A stretch of DNA of 15,267 nucleotides from Betaproteobacteria bacterium (GTDB lineage: Bacteria; Pseudomonadota; Gammaproteobacteria; Burkholderiales; Burkholderiaceae_C), in the NCBI GenBank assembly GCA_005882155.1, contig VBCQ01000443.1:1-15267 (forward strand). The letters run 5' to 3'. A program made the translations under genes and the position numbers. This document shows positions 1-7,566 of this stretch, piece by piece; position 1 is the stretch's first letter, and the number at the start of each line of letters is the position of its first letter. The notes under the pieces were generated by a model. It was not told the origin of the DNA and ran no database searches. It was given only the letters and a program-made list of their open reading frames with translations.

Positions 1-146
1 CCCGGTCATCCATCTTTCCATCGTCTGTGCCGGTGTGCTGGCCAAAACAGCGGCACTAAGACACACCAATACTGCGCCTGATCGGCCAAGGCTGGCAACT
101 CCTTGTATCTGCGCCTCGTGCGGGCCGGCGCGCGAGAGGCCAACCG

Positions 147-152
147 TAGAAT
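147..152 (+). promoter_or_regulatory. Candidate -10 element TAGAAT of argS
   Basis: TAGAAT matches the sigma-70 -10 consensus at four or five of six positions and ends six bases before the argS ATG, so a transcript would begin at or very near the A of the start codon. No convincing -35 hexamer lies 16-18 bases upstream (the bases there are GC-rich). The only purine-rich Shine-Dalgarno-like run (GAGAGG, 134-139) is too far from the ATG to work. This arrangement is compatible with a leaderless argS message. The rest of 1-146 shows no gene. Confidence 0.35.
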
Positions 153-158
153 TCGCCC

Positions 159-1844
159 ATGATTGAAGCCAAACAAGAGCTGCTGCGCGCCTTGAGCCAG
201 GCGATCGAGCAGCTCAGCCCCGGCACCGCAGTCCCCGCCGCATTCGAGTCCCCCAAGCAAGCCAGTCACGGCGACCTCGCCTGCACCGCGGCAATGCAGC
301 TCGCCAAGCCGCTGAAGAAGAATCCGCGCGACGTGGCGGCGGCGCTGGTCGAGGCCTTGGGCCGCCAGGCGGCGGTGCAGCGCCATGTGGCCGCGCTCGA
401 GATCGCCGGGCCCGGCTTCATCAACATCCGCCTCACCGATGCAGCCAAGCAGGCGGTCGTCGCCGAGGTGCTCCAGGCCGGTGAATCGTTCGGACGACAG
501 CCGTCGAACGGCCAGCGTGTGATGGTCGAGTTCGTCTCGGCCAACCCGACCGGGCCGCTGCATGTCGGCCACGGCCGCAACGCCGCGCTCGGCGATTCGC
601 TCAGCAAGCTGCTCGAATCGCAAGGCTTGGAGGTCTCGCGCGAGTTCTATTACAACGATGCCGGCGTGCAGATCGCCACCCTCGCGACCTCGACGCAATG
701 CCGCATCAAGGGCCTGAAGCCGGGCGACGCGCAGTGGCCGGAGAACGCCTACAACGGCGACTACATCGAGGCGATCGCGCAAGACTTTCTCGCGAAGAAG
801 ACGGTCAAGTCGGACGACCGCGAGTTCACCGCGTCGGGCGACCCCGACGACCTCGAAAGCATCCGCCAGTTCGCGGTGGCCTATCTGCGCCATGAGCAGG
901 ACATGGACCTGCGCGCCTTCGGCGTTCACTTCGACACCTACTATCTCGAGTCGAGCCTGTACACCGAGCATCGCGTCGACGAGACGGTGCAGCGGCTCGT
1001 CGACGCCGGCAAGACCTACGAGCAAGACGGCGCGCTGTGGCTGCGCACGACCGATTACGGCGACGACAAGGACCGCGTGATGCGCAAGTCCGACGGCAGC
1101 TACACCTACTTCGTGCCCGATGTCGCGTACCACGTGACGAAGTGGCAGCGCGGCTTCGGCAAGGTGATCAACGTGCAGGGCACCGACCATCACGGCACGA
1201 TCGCGCGGGTTCGCGCCGGCTTGCAGGCCGCGGGCGTTGGCATCCCGGCCGGCTACCCCGACTACCTGCTCTACAAGATGATCACGGTGATGAAGGGCGG
1301 CGAGGAGGTGAAGATCTCCAAGCGCACCGGCGGCTACGTGACGCTGCGCGAACTGATCGAGTGGACCAGCCGCGATGCGGTGCGCTTCTTCCTGATCAGC
1401 CGCAAGGCCGACACCGAGTTCGTCTTCGACGTCGACCTCGCACTCAAGCGCAACGACGAGAACCCGGTGTTCTACGTGCAGTACGCGCATGCACGAATCT
1501 GCTCGGTGATCCAGCAGTTCGTCGACAAGGGCGGCGACGCGGACTCGCTCGCGTCGGCGAGCCTCGCGCGGCTCAGCGCAACAAGCGAAGCCGCGTTGAT
1601 GCTCAAGCTCGCCGAATACCCGGCGCTGCTCGCGAGCGCCGCGGCGGCCCTTGCGCCGCACGACGTGGCGTTCTACTTGCGCGACGTGGCAAGCGCCTTC
1701 CACAGCTACTACGGCGCCGAGCGCTTTCTGGTCGACGGCGACGCCGAGCTGACATGCGCGCGCCTGGCGCTGCTCAGCGCGACCAAGCAAGTCCTGCACA
1801 ACGCGCTCGCCGTCCTCGGCGTCAGCGCACCCGAAAAGATGTGA
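159..1844 (+). CDS. argS: Arginyl-tRNA synthetase
   Basis: This class I aminoacyl-tRNA synthetase charges tRNA-Arg with arginine in the cytoplasm, using ATP. The 561-residue length is normal for bacterial ArgS. The N-terminal additional domain typical of ArgS occupies roughly residues 1-110. The segment EFVSANPTGPLHVGHGRNAA (about 124-143) carries the HIGH-type signature as HVGH (135-138). The KMSKS-type loop appears as KISKR at 385-389. The C-terminal all-helical DALR anticodon-binding domain covers about 440-561. The ATG at 159 is the natural start for the domain but has no close Shine-Dalgarno; a TAGAAT hexamer sits just before it. A SPOR-domain gene follows after 13 bases, probably in the same transcript. 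The family call is secure. Confidence 0.98.
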   Translation: MIEAKQELLRALSQAIEQLSPGTAVPAAFESPKQASHGDLACTAAMQLAKPLKKNPRDVAAALVEALGRQAAVQRHVAALEIAGPGFINIRLTDAAKQAVVAEVLQAGESFGRQPSNGQRVMVEFVSANPTGPLHVGHGRNAALGDSLSKLLESQGLEVSREFYYNDAGVQIATLATSTQCRIKGLKPGDAQWPENAYNGDYIEAIAQDFLAKKTVKSDDREFTASGDPDDLESIRQFAVAYLRHEQDMDLRAFGVHFDTYYLESSLYTEHRVDETVQRLVDAGKTYEQDGALWLRTTDYGDDKDRVMRKSDGSYTYFVPDVAYHVTKWQRGFGKVINVQGTDHHGTIARVRAGLQAAGVGIPAGYPDYLLYKMITVMKGGEEVKISKRTGGYVTLRELIEWTSRDAVRFFLISRKADTEFVFDVDLALKRNDENPVFYVQYAHARICSVIQQFVDKGGDADSLASASLARLSATSEAALMLKLAEYPALLASAAAALAPHDVAFYLRDVASAFHSYYGAERFLVDGDAELTCARLALLSATKQVLHNALAVLGVSAPEKM

Positions 1845-1857
1845 GTCTGGAGAACGT

Positions 1858-2514
1858 ATGAGACTTCAACGCGGCGGCTTCGTGATGGGCCTGATCGTCG
1901 GCTTGCTGGTCGGGCTGGCGCTTGCGCTCGGCGTGGCGCTGTACGTGACCAAGGTGCCGGTGCCGTTCGTCAACAAGGTGCCGCAGCGCACGGCCGAGCA
2001 GGACGCGGCCGAGGCCGAGAAGAACAAGAACTGGGACCCGAACGGACCGCTGTACGGCAAGAATCCGGCACGCCCCGGCACTGCCGCCAGCGGTGTCGTC
2101 GCATCGCCGCCTGGACGCGTCGAGACGCCGGTCGTCACGGCGCCGGCGGCGAGCGCCATCACCGCGGCACGTGCATCGGCGTCGGCGCCGACCAGCACGC
2201 GCGATGCGGCAGCGATCCTCGCCGATCGGCCCACGGCCACCGCGCCGATCGTTGCGTCCACCAAAGCGGGCCCTGACCCGTTCAGCTATTTCGTGCAGGC
2301 CGGCGCATTCGCCCGACCTGAAGATGCGGACCAGCAGCGCGCCAAGCTGGCGATGCTCGGGCTGACCGCCAAAGTCACCGAACGCGAGCAGGCCGGCCGC
2401 ACCGTCTACCGGGTCCGGCTCGGCCCGTTCGACAAGAAGGAAGAGGCCGATGCGACGAAAGAAAAGCTCGATGGCTCGGGCGTGGAGTCGGCGCTGGTGC
2501 GAGTCCAGCGTTGA
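1858..2514 (+). CDS. Membrane-anchored SPOR-domain protein (FtsN-like)
   Basis: This 218-residue protein is predicted to be a bitopic inner-membrane protein with its C-terminus in the periplasm. A short basic N-terminus (MRLQR) precedes one hydrophobic segment at about residues 8-30. A low-complexity linker rich in Ala, Pro and Thr runs from about 40 to 140. The SPOR domain lies at about 142-217 (FSYFVQAGAF, then YRVRLGPF and the alternating charged helix). SPOR domains bind glycan strands stripped of stem peptides at the division septum, so a role in cell division or septal peptidoglycan is inferred. The layout resembles FtsN, but the cytoplasmic part is very short and no FtsN core motif is recognisable, so no symbol is given. 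The start has a GGAGA-type ribosome site (CTGGAGAACGT). It lies between argS and dsbA, an order I associate with Burkholderiales. Confidence 0.9.
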   Translation: MRLQRGGFVMGLIVGLLVGLALALGVALYVTKVPVPFVNKVPQRTAEQDAAEAEKNKNWDPNGPLYGKNPARPGTAASGVVASPPGRVETPVVTAPAASAITAARASASAPTSTRDAAAILADRPTATAPIVASTKAGPDPFSYFVQAGAFARPEDADQQRAKLAMLGLTAKVTEREQAGRTVYRVRLGPFDKKEEADATKEKLDGSGVESALVRVQR

Positions 2515-2571
2515 ACTTAATGAGCAAGCCGTGAGTCTGGCAAGGCGTCGCATCCCGCATCAAGGAACAAG

Positions 2572-3222
2572 ATGAATCGTCGAGAGTTCTCCACCCAGCT
2601 GGTCGCCGCCGGCGTCGGCCTCAGTGCCGCGGTCATCGCCGCTCCGGCCGCGGCCCAGTTCGTTCCGGTCGAGGGCACGCACTATGTTCGGCTGAGCGAG
2701 CCGCTGCCGGTGCCGGCCGGCAAGATCGAAGTCATCGAGTTCTTCTGGTACGGCTGCCCGCACTGCAATGCGTTCGAGCCGACGCTCGATGCATGGCAGA
2801 AGAAGCTGCCGGCCGACGTGCTGTTTCGGCGCGTGCCGGTCGCGTTCCGCGACGAGCCCTACGGCACGCACCAACGCATCTACTACGCGCTCGAAACGAT
2901 GGGCCTGATCCCGACGATGCACCGCAAGGTCTTCTACGCGATCCATGGCGAGCGCCAGCGCCTGGACAAGGCACCCGAGATCGCCGCGTTCATGGCGAAG
3001 AACGGCGTCGACTCGGCCAAGTTCCTCGAAGTCTTCAACTCGTTCTCGGTCCAGACCAAGGCGCGCCAGGCGCGCCAGCTGAGCGCGGCGTACAAGATCG
3101 ACGGCGTTCCGGCGCTCGGCGTTCAGGGGCGCTACTTCACATCGGGGTCGATGGCCGGCACGAATGAAGCGGCGTTGAGCGTCGTCGACTTCCTGGTTCA
3201 AAAAGTGCGCAAGAGCGGCTGA
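2572..3222 (+). CDS. dsbA: Thiol:disulfide interchange protein DsbA
   Basis: This periplasmic oxidase introduces disulfide bonds into exported proteins and is normally re-oxidised by DsbB. The 216-residue length fits the family. The thioredoxin-fold active site is CPHC at residues 62-65 (FFWYGCPHCNAF), with the cis-proline loop at GVP (Pro180). An inserted helical domain lies between them, at about 95-165. The N-terminus MNRREFSTQLVAAGVG contains a twin arginine followed by x-F and a moderately hydrophobic Ala-rich stretch. It looks like a Tat-type signal with cleavage near Ala28, rather than a plain Sec signal. The start is supported by AAGGAAC a few bases upstream. It follows the SPOR gene by 57 bases and may share its transcript. 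A GC-rich hairpin repeat follows its stop codon. Confidence 0.95.
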   Translation: MNRREFSTQLVAAGVGLSAAVIAAPAAAQFVPVEGTHYVRLSEPLPVPAGKIEVIEFFWYGCPHCNAFEPTLDAWQKKLPADVLFRRVPVAFRDEPYGTHQRIYYALETMGLIPTMHRKVFYAIHGERQRLDKAPEIAAFMAKNGVDSAKFLEVFNSFSVQTKARQARQLSAAYKIDGVPALGVQGRYFTSGSMAGTNEAALSVVDFLVQKVRKSG

Positions 3223-3229
3223 GTGTTGG

Positions 3230-3300
3230 CCCCCACGTCGCTCCGCTCCTGCCCCCCGAGGGGGCTCTCAGCCGCTTGAGGCGGCTCGGCGCCGGCTGAG
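3230..3300. repeat. GC-rich dispersed-type hairpin repeat after dsbA
   Basis: The element contains two perfect small stems: GCCCCC/GGGGGC (3251-3256 with 3260-3265) and AGCCGC/GCGGCT (3270-3275 with 3281-3286). An alternative outer pairing exists, CTCAGCCG (3267-3274) with CGGCTGAG (3293-3300), which competes with the second stem. The run of cccccac, ccccccgaggggg and agccgcttgaggcgg is a type I recognise as an extragenic repeat in Comamonadaceae-like genomes. That recognition is from memory and the copy number here is unknown. It sits directly after dsbA and could also stop transcription, but no T-run follows. Confidence 0.55.
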
Positions 3301-3311
3301 TCTTGCGCTCG

Positions 3312-3330
3312 CGGACGAAGTTCGTCCGAA
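3312..3330 (+). terminator. Possible weak terminator hairpin between dsbA and lptA
   Basis: CGGACGA (3312-3318) and TCGTCCG (3322-3328) form a perfect 7-bp stem around a 3-base loop, followed by AATTT. This is a short, GC-rich stem with only a weak U tract. It may act as a terminator for dsbA, or belong to the leader or promoter region of lptA. The evidence is structural only. Confidence 0.3.
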
Positions 3331-3358
3331 TTTCACAGAGGCGCAAAAATCTTGAGGC

Positions 3359-3364
3359 TAGAAT
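3359..3364 (+). promoter_or_regulatory. Candidate -10 element TAGAAT of lptA
   Basis: This is the same TAGAAT hexamer as the one in front of argS. The spacing would put the transcript start near 3371. That would remove the ATG at 3363 from the message and favour the ATG at 3387 as the lptA start. No good -35 hexamer is visible at 16-18 bases, so the call is tentative. Confidence 0.3.
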
Positions 3365-4013
3365 GGCCTGCAAGTTTCATGCCTCTATGACCGACCGTCT
3401 TCCCTCGTTCCTCTCGCTGCTCGCGCCGCTGCTGCTCGCAATGGCCCTCGGTACGCCGGCGCAGGCCGAAAGGGCCGACCGCAACAAGCCGCTGAACGTC
3501 GCCGCCGATCGGCAAGGCACCGTCGACTTGCTCAAGCAGGTGATCGTGTTCAGCGGCAACGTGATCATCACCAAGGGCAGCATCGTCATCAAGGCCGATC
3601 GGGTCGAAGTGCGCGAGACGCCCGACGGCTACCGCACCGCGATGGCGATCGGCGTGGCGGGGCGGCCGGCGACATTCCGCCAAAAGCGCGAAGGTGTCGA
3701 CGAGTTCATCGACGGCCAAGCCGACCGGCTCGAATACGACGACCGCGCCGACACCGTGCGCTTCGTCAACAACGCGATCGTGCGGCGTCTGCGCGGAGCG
3801 TCGATCGGCGACGAGATCACCGGCCACTTGATCACCTACGACAACATCACCGAGGTCTTCAGCGTCTCCGGCGGCGGTGGGAACACCGCCGCGAGCCCAT
3901 CGGGCGGCCGCGTGCGGGCGGTGCTGACGCCGCGCGAAGGAACGCCGGCTGCGGCCGAGGCGGCGTCGGCGCCGCCGCTGAAAACAAGTCCCGCGCTCGG
4001 AGACAAGCGTTGA
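3363..4013 (+). CDS. lptA: Lipopolysaccharide transport periplasmic protein LptA
   Basis: LptA forms the periplasmic bridge that carries lipopolysaccharide from the LptBFGC complex to LptD/E in the outer membrane. From the chosen ATG the product has 216 residues. A signal peptide (LPSFLSLLAPLLLAMALG, cleavage after AQA at about residue 35) precedes an OstA/LptA beta-jellyroll domain at about 43-165. Its strands follow the usual pattern: FSGNVIITKG, IKADRVEV, DGQADRLEYD, GDEITGHLITYD. The C-terminal 45 residues are Gly/Ala/Pro-rich and probably disordered. The ATG at 3363 has GAGG five bases upstream. The ATG at 3387 gives a cleaner 27-residue signal but has no ribosome site and overlaps the stop of a three-codon frame (3379-3390). 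lptB follows directly, and no lptC is present upstream, where it is often found. Confidence 0.92.
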   Translation: MACKFHASMTDRLPSFLSLLAPLLLAMALGTPAQAERADRNKPLNVAADRQGTVDLLKQVIVFSGNVIITKGSIVIKADRVEVRETPDGYRTAMAIGVAGRPATFRQKREGVDEFIDGQADRLEYDDRADTVRFVNNAIVRRLRGASIGDEITGHLITYDNITEVFSVSGGGGNTAASPSGGRVRAVLTPREGTPAAAEAASAPPLKTSPALGDKR

Positions 4014-4786
4014 GCGCGGTCGCCGCCGCGATCACGCCGCGCATCGCCAGCCGCCTCACGGCGCAGGGCTTGCAGAAGACCTATGGCACCCGCAAGGTGG
4101 TCAAGGACGTGCACCTCGCGGTCAATGCCGGCGAAGTGGTCGGCCTGCTTGGCCCCAATGGCGCCGGCAAGACAACGAGCTTCTACATGATCGTCGGCCT
4201 GGTGCGTGCCGACGCCGGCGAGATCACGATCGAAGGCCAGCGCGTCGAGCGGCTGCCGATTCATCGGCGCTCGCGCCTCGGCCTGTCGTATCTGCCGCAA
4301 GAGGCGTCGATCTTTCGCAAGCTCAGCGTCGAGGAAAATATTCGCGCGGTGCTGGAGCTGCAGTACGACCCCGACGGCAAGCCGCTGAAGCCGCAGCTGA
4401 TCGACGAGCTGCTCAACGGCTTGCTGCACGACCTCGGCATCGACAAGCTGCGCGATTCGCCGGCGCCGGCGCTGTCGGGCGGCGAGCGGCGGCGGGTCGA
4501 GATTGCACGTGCGCTGGCCACCCAGCCGCGCTTCATCCTGCTCGACGAGCCCTTTGCGGGCGTCGACCCGATCGCCGTCATCGAGATCCAGCGCATCATC
4601 AGTTTTCTGAAGAGCCGCGGCATCGGTGTGCTGATCACCGACCACAACGTCCGCGAAACGCTGGGCATCTGCGACCGCGCCTACATCATCAGCGAGGGCC
4701 GCGTGCTGGCCGAAGGCACGCCGGTCGAGATCGTCGAGAACGCCGACGTTCGCAAGGTCTACCTCGGCGAGCATTTCCGCATGTGA
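4010..4786 (+). CDS. lptB: Lipopolysaccharide export ABC ATPase LptB
   Basis: LptB is the cytoplasmic ATPase of the LptB2FG transporter, which extracts lipopolysaccharide from the inner membrane. The 258-residue protein has every ABC motif: Walker A GPNGAGKT (48-55), Q-loop Gln97 in YLPQEASIFRKL, signature LSGGE (155-159), Walker B FILLDE (175-180) and switch His212 in ITDHNVRETL. The conserved SYLPQEASIFRKLSVEENI segment is characteristic of LptB. Translation appears to start at TTG (4010-4012), whose last two bases belong to the lptA stop TGA. GGAGA six bases upstream supports this start, and no ATG or GTG lies in a sensible position before the domain. The overlap implies translational coupling with lptA. 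rpoN follows after 18 bases. Confidence 0.96.
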   Translation: MSAVAAAITPRIASRLTAQGLQKTYGTRKVVKDVHLAVNAGEVVGLLGPNGAGKTTSFYMIVGLVRADAGEITIEGQRVERLPIHRRSRLGLSYLPQEASIFRKLSVEENIRAVLELQYDPDGKPLKPQLIDELLNGLLHDLGIDKLRDSPAPALSGGERRRVEIARALATQPRFILLDEPFAGVDPIAVIEIQRIISFLKSRGIGVLITDHNVRETLGICDRAYIISEGRVLAEGTPVEIVENADVRKVYLGEHFRM

Positions 4787-4804
4787 GCCTGCGACGAGAG
4801 AAGT

Positions 4805-6334
4805 ATGAAGCCGTCATTGCAGGTTCGACTTTCCCAGCATTTGGCATTGACGCCGCAATTGCAGCAGTCGATCCGGCTGCTGCAGCTCTCCACGCTCGAG
4901 CTGCATCAGGAAGTCGAGCAGATGCTCGAGCAGAACCCGTTCCTCGAGACCGAGGAAGACACGACGCCCACGTTCGAGCCGCTGGCCGAGCGATTGACGC
5001 CGGCCGAGCGCAGCGGCGAGCGTGAGACCGAGAACGCCGCCGAAGCGGCGAGCGGCGAAGCGAGCGACGACGCACCCGCGATGGACGGCGCCGAATTCGG
5101 CACGACCGAGCGCGAGGACTGGGAGAACGGCACCGAGCGCGACGACTTCGACGGCATCCGCGAGACGCCGAGCATGGCGAGCAGCGCGAGCAGCGGCGAC
5201 AACGACGACTTCGATCCGCAAGACCGCAATCCCGCGGCACAGTCGCTGCAGCAGTTCCTGCGCGATCAGCTGCCCGGCATGCGGCTGTCGGCCGAAGACC
5301 TGTCGGCGCTGCATGTGCTGATCGAATCGCTCGACGACGACGGCTACCTCGCCGACTCGCTCGAAGAGATCGCTGCCGAGCTCGCCGAGAGCGAGGAGCA
5401 GCGCGAGGAATTGCTCGAGCGATTGCAGTGCGCGCTGAAGTGGCTGCAGAGCATGGAGCCGACCGGCGTCGGCGCGCGCGATCTCGGCGAGTGCCTGAGC
5501 CTGCAGCTGCGCCTGCTGCCGCGCTGCGAGGCGCAGACGATCGCGATCATCGTCTGCAAGCAGCATCTGGCGCTGCTGGCGCGACGCGATATGAAAAGGC
5601 TGATGGCGGTGACGGGTGCCGACGAGGCGCTGCTGCGCGAGGCGCAGGCGCTGATCATGGCGCTCGAGCCGAAGCCGGCGCGGCGCTTCGCGCGCGCCGA
5701 AGCGAACATCATCGTCCCCGACGTCGTCGTGCAGAAATCGGGCCGCAACTGGAAGGTCGTGCTGAATCCCGACGTGATGCCCAAGCTGCGAATCAACGAC
5801 CTCTACGCACAGGCGATCCGGCAGAATCGCGGCTCGACCAATGGCAGCGGCGCGGGCCTCAGCTCGCGGCTGCAGGAGGCGCGCTGGTTCATGAAGAACA
5901 TCCAGCAGCGCTTCGACACGATCCAGCGCGTCTCGCAAGCCATCGTCGAGCGGCAGAAAAGCTTCTTCACCCACGGCGAAATCGCGATGAAGCCGTTGGT
6001 GCTGCGCGAGATCGCCGACGAGCTTGGACTGCACGAGTCGACGATCTCGCGGGTGACGACGGCGAAGTACATGTCGACGCCGTTCGGCACCTTCGAGCTG
6101 AAATACTTCTTCGGCTCGTCGCTGAACACGGAGGCCGGCGGCAATGCATCGAGCACCGCGGTGCGCGCGTTGATCAAGCAGCTCGTCGCCGCCGAAGACA
6201 CGGCCAAGCCGCTGTCGGACAGCCAGCTGTCGCTGATGCTCGAAGAGCAGGGAATTCAGGTCGCGCGCCGCACCGTCGCGAAGTACCGCGAAGCGCTGAA
6301 GATCGCGCCGGCGAATCTGCGCAAGGCGATGTGA
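4805..6334 (+). CDS. rpoN: RNA polymerase sigma-54 factor
   Basis: RpoN directs core RNA polymerase to -24/-12 promoters, which need enhancer-binding activators. The 509-residue length is normal. Region I is the Gln/Leu-rich N-terminus (MKPSLQVRLSQHLALTPQLQ onward, 1-48). Region II is an acidic, low-complexity linker at about 49-140, rich in Glu, Asp and Ser. The core-binding domain follows. A helix-turn-helix at about 398-420 (LREIADELGLHESTISRVT) recognises the -12 element. The RpoN box ARRTVAKYRE at 487-496 recognises the -24 element. A purine-rich ribosome site (GAGAGAAG) precedes the ATG. The position behind lptB is classical. The usual followers (hpf, ptsN or hprK) are absent, and the stop overlaps the next gene by four bases. 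Confidence 0.97.
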   Translation: MKPSLQVRLSQHLALTPQLQQSIRLLQLSTLELHQEVEQMLEQNPFLETEEDTTPTFEPLAERLTPAERSGERETENAAEAASGEASDDAPAMDGAEFGTTEREDWENGTERDDFDGIRETPSMASSASSGDNDDFDPQDRNPAAQSLQQFLRDQLPGMRLSAEDLSALHVLIESLDDDGYLADSLEEIAAELAESEEQREELLERLQCALKWLQSMEPTGVGARDLGECLSLQLRLLPRCEAQTIAIIVCKQHLALLARRDMKRLMAVTGADEALLREAQALIMALEPKPARRFARAEANIIVPDVVVQKSGRNWKVVLNPDVMPKLRINDLYAQAIRQNRGSTNGSGAGLSSRLQEARWFMKNIQQRFDTIQRVSQAIVERQKSFFTHGEIAMKPLVLREIADELGLHESTISRVTTAKYMSTPFGTFELKYFFGSSLNTEAGGNASSTAVRALIKQLVAAEDTAKPLSDSQLSLMLEEQGIQVARRTVAKYREALKIAPANLRKAM

Positions 6335-7566
6335 GCGTGGCCACGCTGTTCCTTCCGTGCGCGAGCGGCGCTGAAGCGTTTTTGGCCGACGAAGTGCGTG
6401 GTCTCGCGCCCGTCGGCGAGCGCGTCACCGAGACGCGCGGCGGCGTCGCGATCACGCTCGCGAACGCCGACGTGGCACTGCGTCTGGCGATGCAGCTCAA
6501 CCTCGAAAGCCGGCTCGCGCAACGCGTGCTGTGGCAGGTCGCGAGCGCGCCGTATCGCAGCGAGGACGACCTCTACGAGCTCGGCTGCAGCATTCGCTGG
6601 ACCGACTGGATCAGTCCGCGTGAAACGCTGCGCGTCGACGTGACCGCGCAGCGCTCGCCGCTGAAGAGCCTGAACTTCGCCGGCCTGCGCATCAAGGACG
6701 CGGTGTGCGACGTGATGCGCGAGCTCGCCGGCGATCGGCCCAACGTCGACACCTGGCGACCCGATCTGTCGCTGCTGCTGCACCTGAGCGCCGACCAGGC
6801 GACGCTGTATGTCGACACTTCGGGCGAGGCGCTGTTCAAGCGCGGCTGGCGTGAAGACACCGGCGAGGCGCCGCTGAAAGAAACGCTCGCCGCGGCGATG
6901 CTCGCCGCCGCTGGATGGCTGGGTCGCGCCGACGACGCGCCCTTGCTCGACCCGTGCTGCGGCGCCGGCACGATCGCGATCGAGGCCGCGCAAATGAGCT
7001 GCGGCATTGCTCCGGGCCTGCAGAGGCGCTTCGCGTTCGAGCGGCTGATTCCGTTTCGCGCGCTGCAGCGCGACTGGCAGCAGCTGGGCGAGGCAGCGCG
7101 TGCGCGCGTCCACGCGCCGAGCGTCGCAGTCCACGCCGGCGACGTGAGCTTTCGGATGACCGACTTCGCGCAGCGCAACGCCGAGCGTGCCGGCGTGCGC
7201 GATGCGATCGAATTCAAGACCGCCGACGCGCTGCAGCGATTGCCGCCGGCCGAATCGGGAACGCTGGTGATGAACCCGCCGTACGGCGAGCGCATCGAAG
7301 CCAAAGGCAGCGGCCAGGCCGCACGCCAGAGCTTCGAAGACGGCGGCAGCTCGAGCGAGTTCTTCTCGCGCCTCGCGTCGCACTGGAAGCGCAGCTATCC
7401 GGGCTGGACCGCGTGGGTGCTCAGCCCCGACATGAAGCTGCCGCAGGCGATGCGACTGAAAGAAAGCCGGCGCGTCGTGATGTGGAACGGGCCGATCGAA
7501 TGTCGGCTGTTCAAGTTCGATCTGGTCGCCGGGTCGATGCGGGCAAAGGCGTCGGCTGAGGCCTAG
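6331..7566 (+). CDS. THUMP-domain class I SAM-dependent RNA methyltransferase (RlmL-type)
   Basis: The 411-residue protein is predicted to methylate a guanine N2 in RNA, most likely 23S rRNA, using S-adenosylmethionine. An N-terminal ferredoxin-like plus THUMP region spans about 5-165. The UPF0020 methyltransferase domain follows, with SAM motif I LDPCCGAGT (206-214) and the catalytic NPPYGER (315-321). E. coli RlmKL is about 700 residues and carries a second methyltransferase domain; this protein matches only the RlmL half, as in many betaproteobacteria. The GTG at 6331 overlaps the rpoN stop (ATGTGA) and matches the usual N-terminus. A GTG at 6337 is a weaker alternative. Coupling with rpoN is likely. 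A non-ribosomal target such as tRNA cannot be excluded. Confidence 0.88.
   Translation: MSVATLFLPCASGAEAFLADEVRGLAPVGERVTETRGGVAITLANADVALRLAMQLNLESRLAQRVLWQVASAPYRSEDDLYELGCSIRWTDWISPRETLRVDVTAQRSPLKSLNFAGLRIKDAVCDVMRELAGDRPNVDTWRPDLSLLLHLSADQATLYVDTSGEALFKRGWREDTGEAPLKETLAAAMLAAAGWLGRADDAPLLDPCCGAGTIAIEAAQMSCGIAPGLQRRFAFERLIPFRALQRDWQQLGEAARARVHAPSVAVHAGDVSFRMTDFAQRNAERAGVRDAIEFKTADALQRLPPAESGTLVMNPPYGERIEAKGSGQAARQSFEDGGSSSEFFSRLASHWKRSYPGWTAWVLSPDMKLPQAMRLKESRRVVMWNGPIECRLFKFDLVAGSMRAKASAEA

Noticed and set aside
6..1799. Long open frame on the minus strand opposite argS
   Set aside because: The predicted product is Arg/Ala/Val/Leu-rich with no domain, and argS on the other strand is certain. 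High third-position GC keeps antisense frames open.
1841..2540. The 10-mer GTGAGTCTGG present both at 1841-1850 and 2531-2540
   Set aside because: Both copies flank short intergenic gaps after argS and the SPOR gene, but ten bases is too short to call a repeat without more copies.
3303..3362. TTG start giving LptA 20 extra residues
   Set aside because: It would place a basic stretch ahead of the signal peptide and begin next to the hairpin. Later ATG codons fit the signal peptide better.
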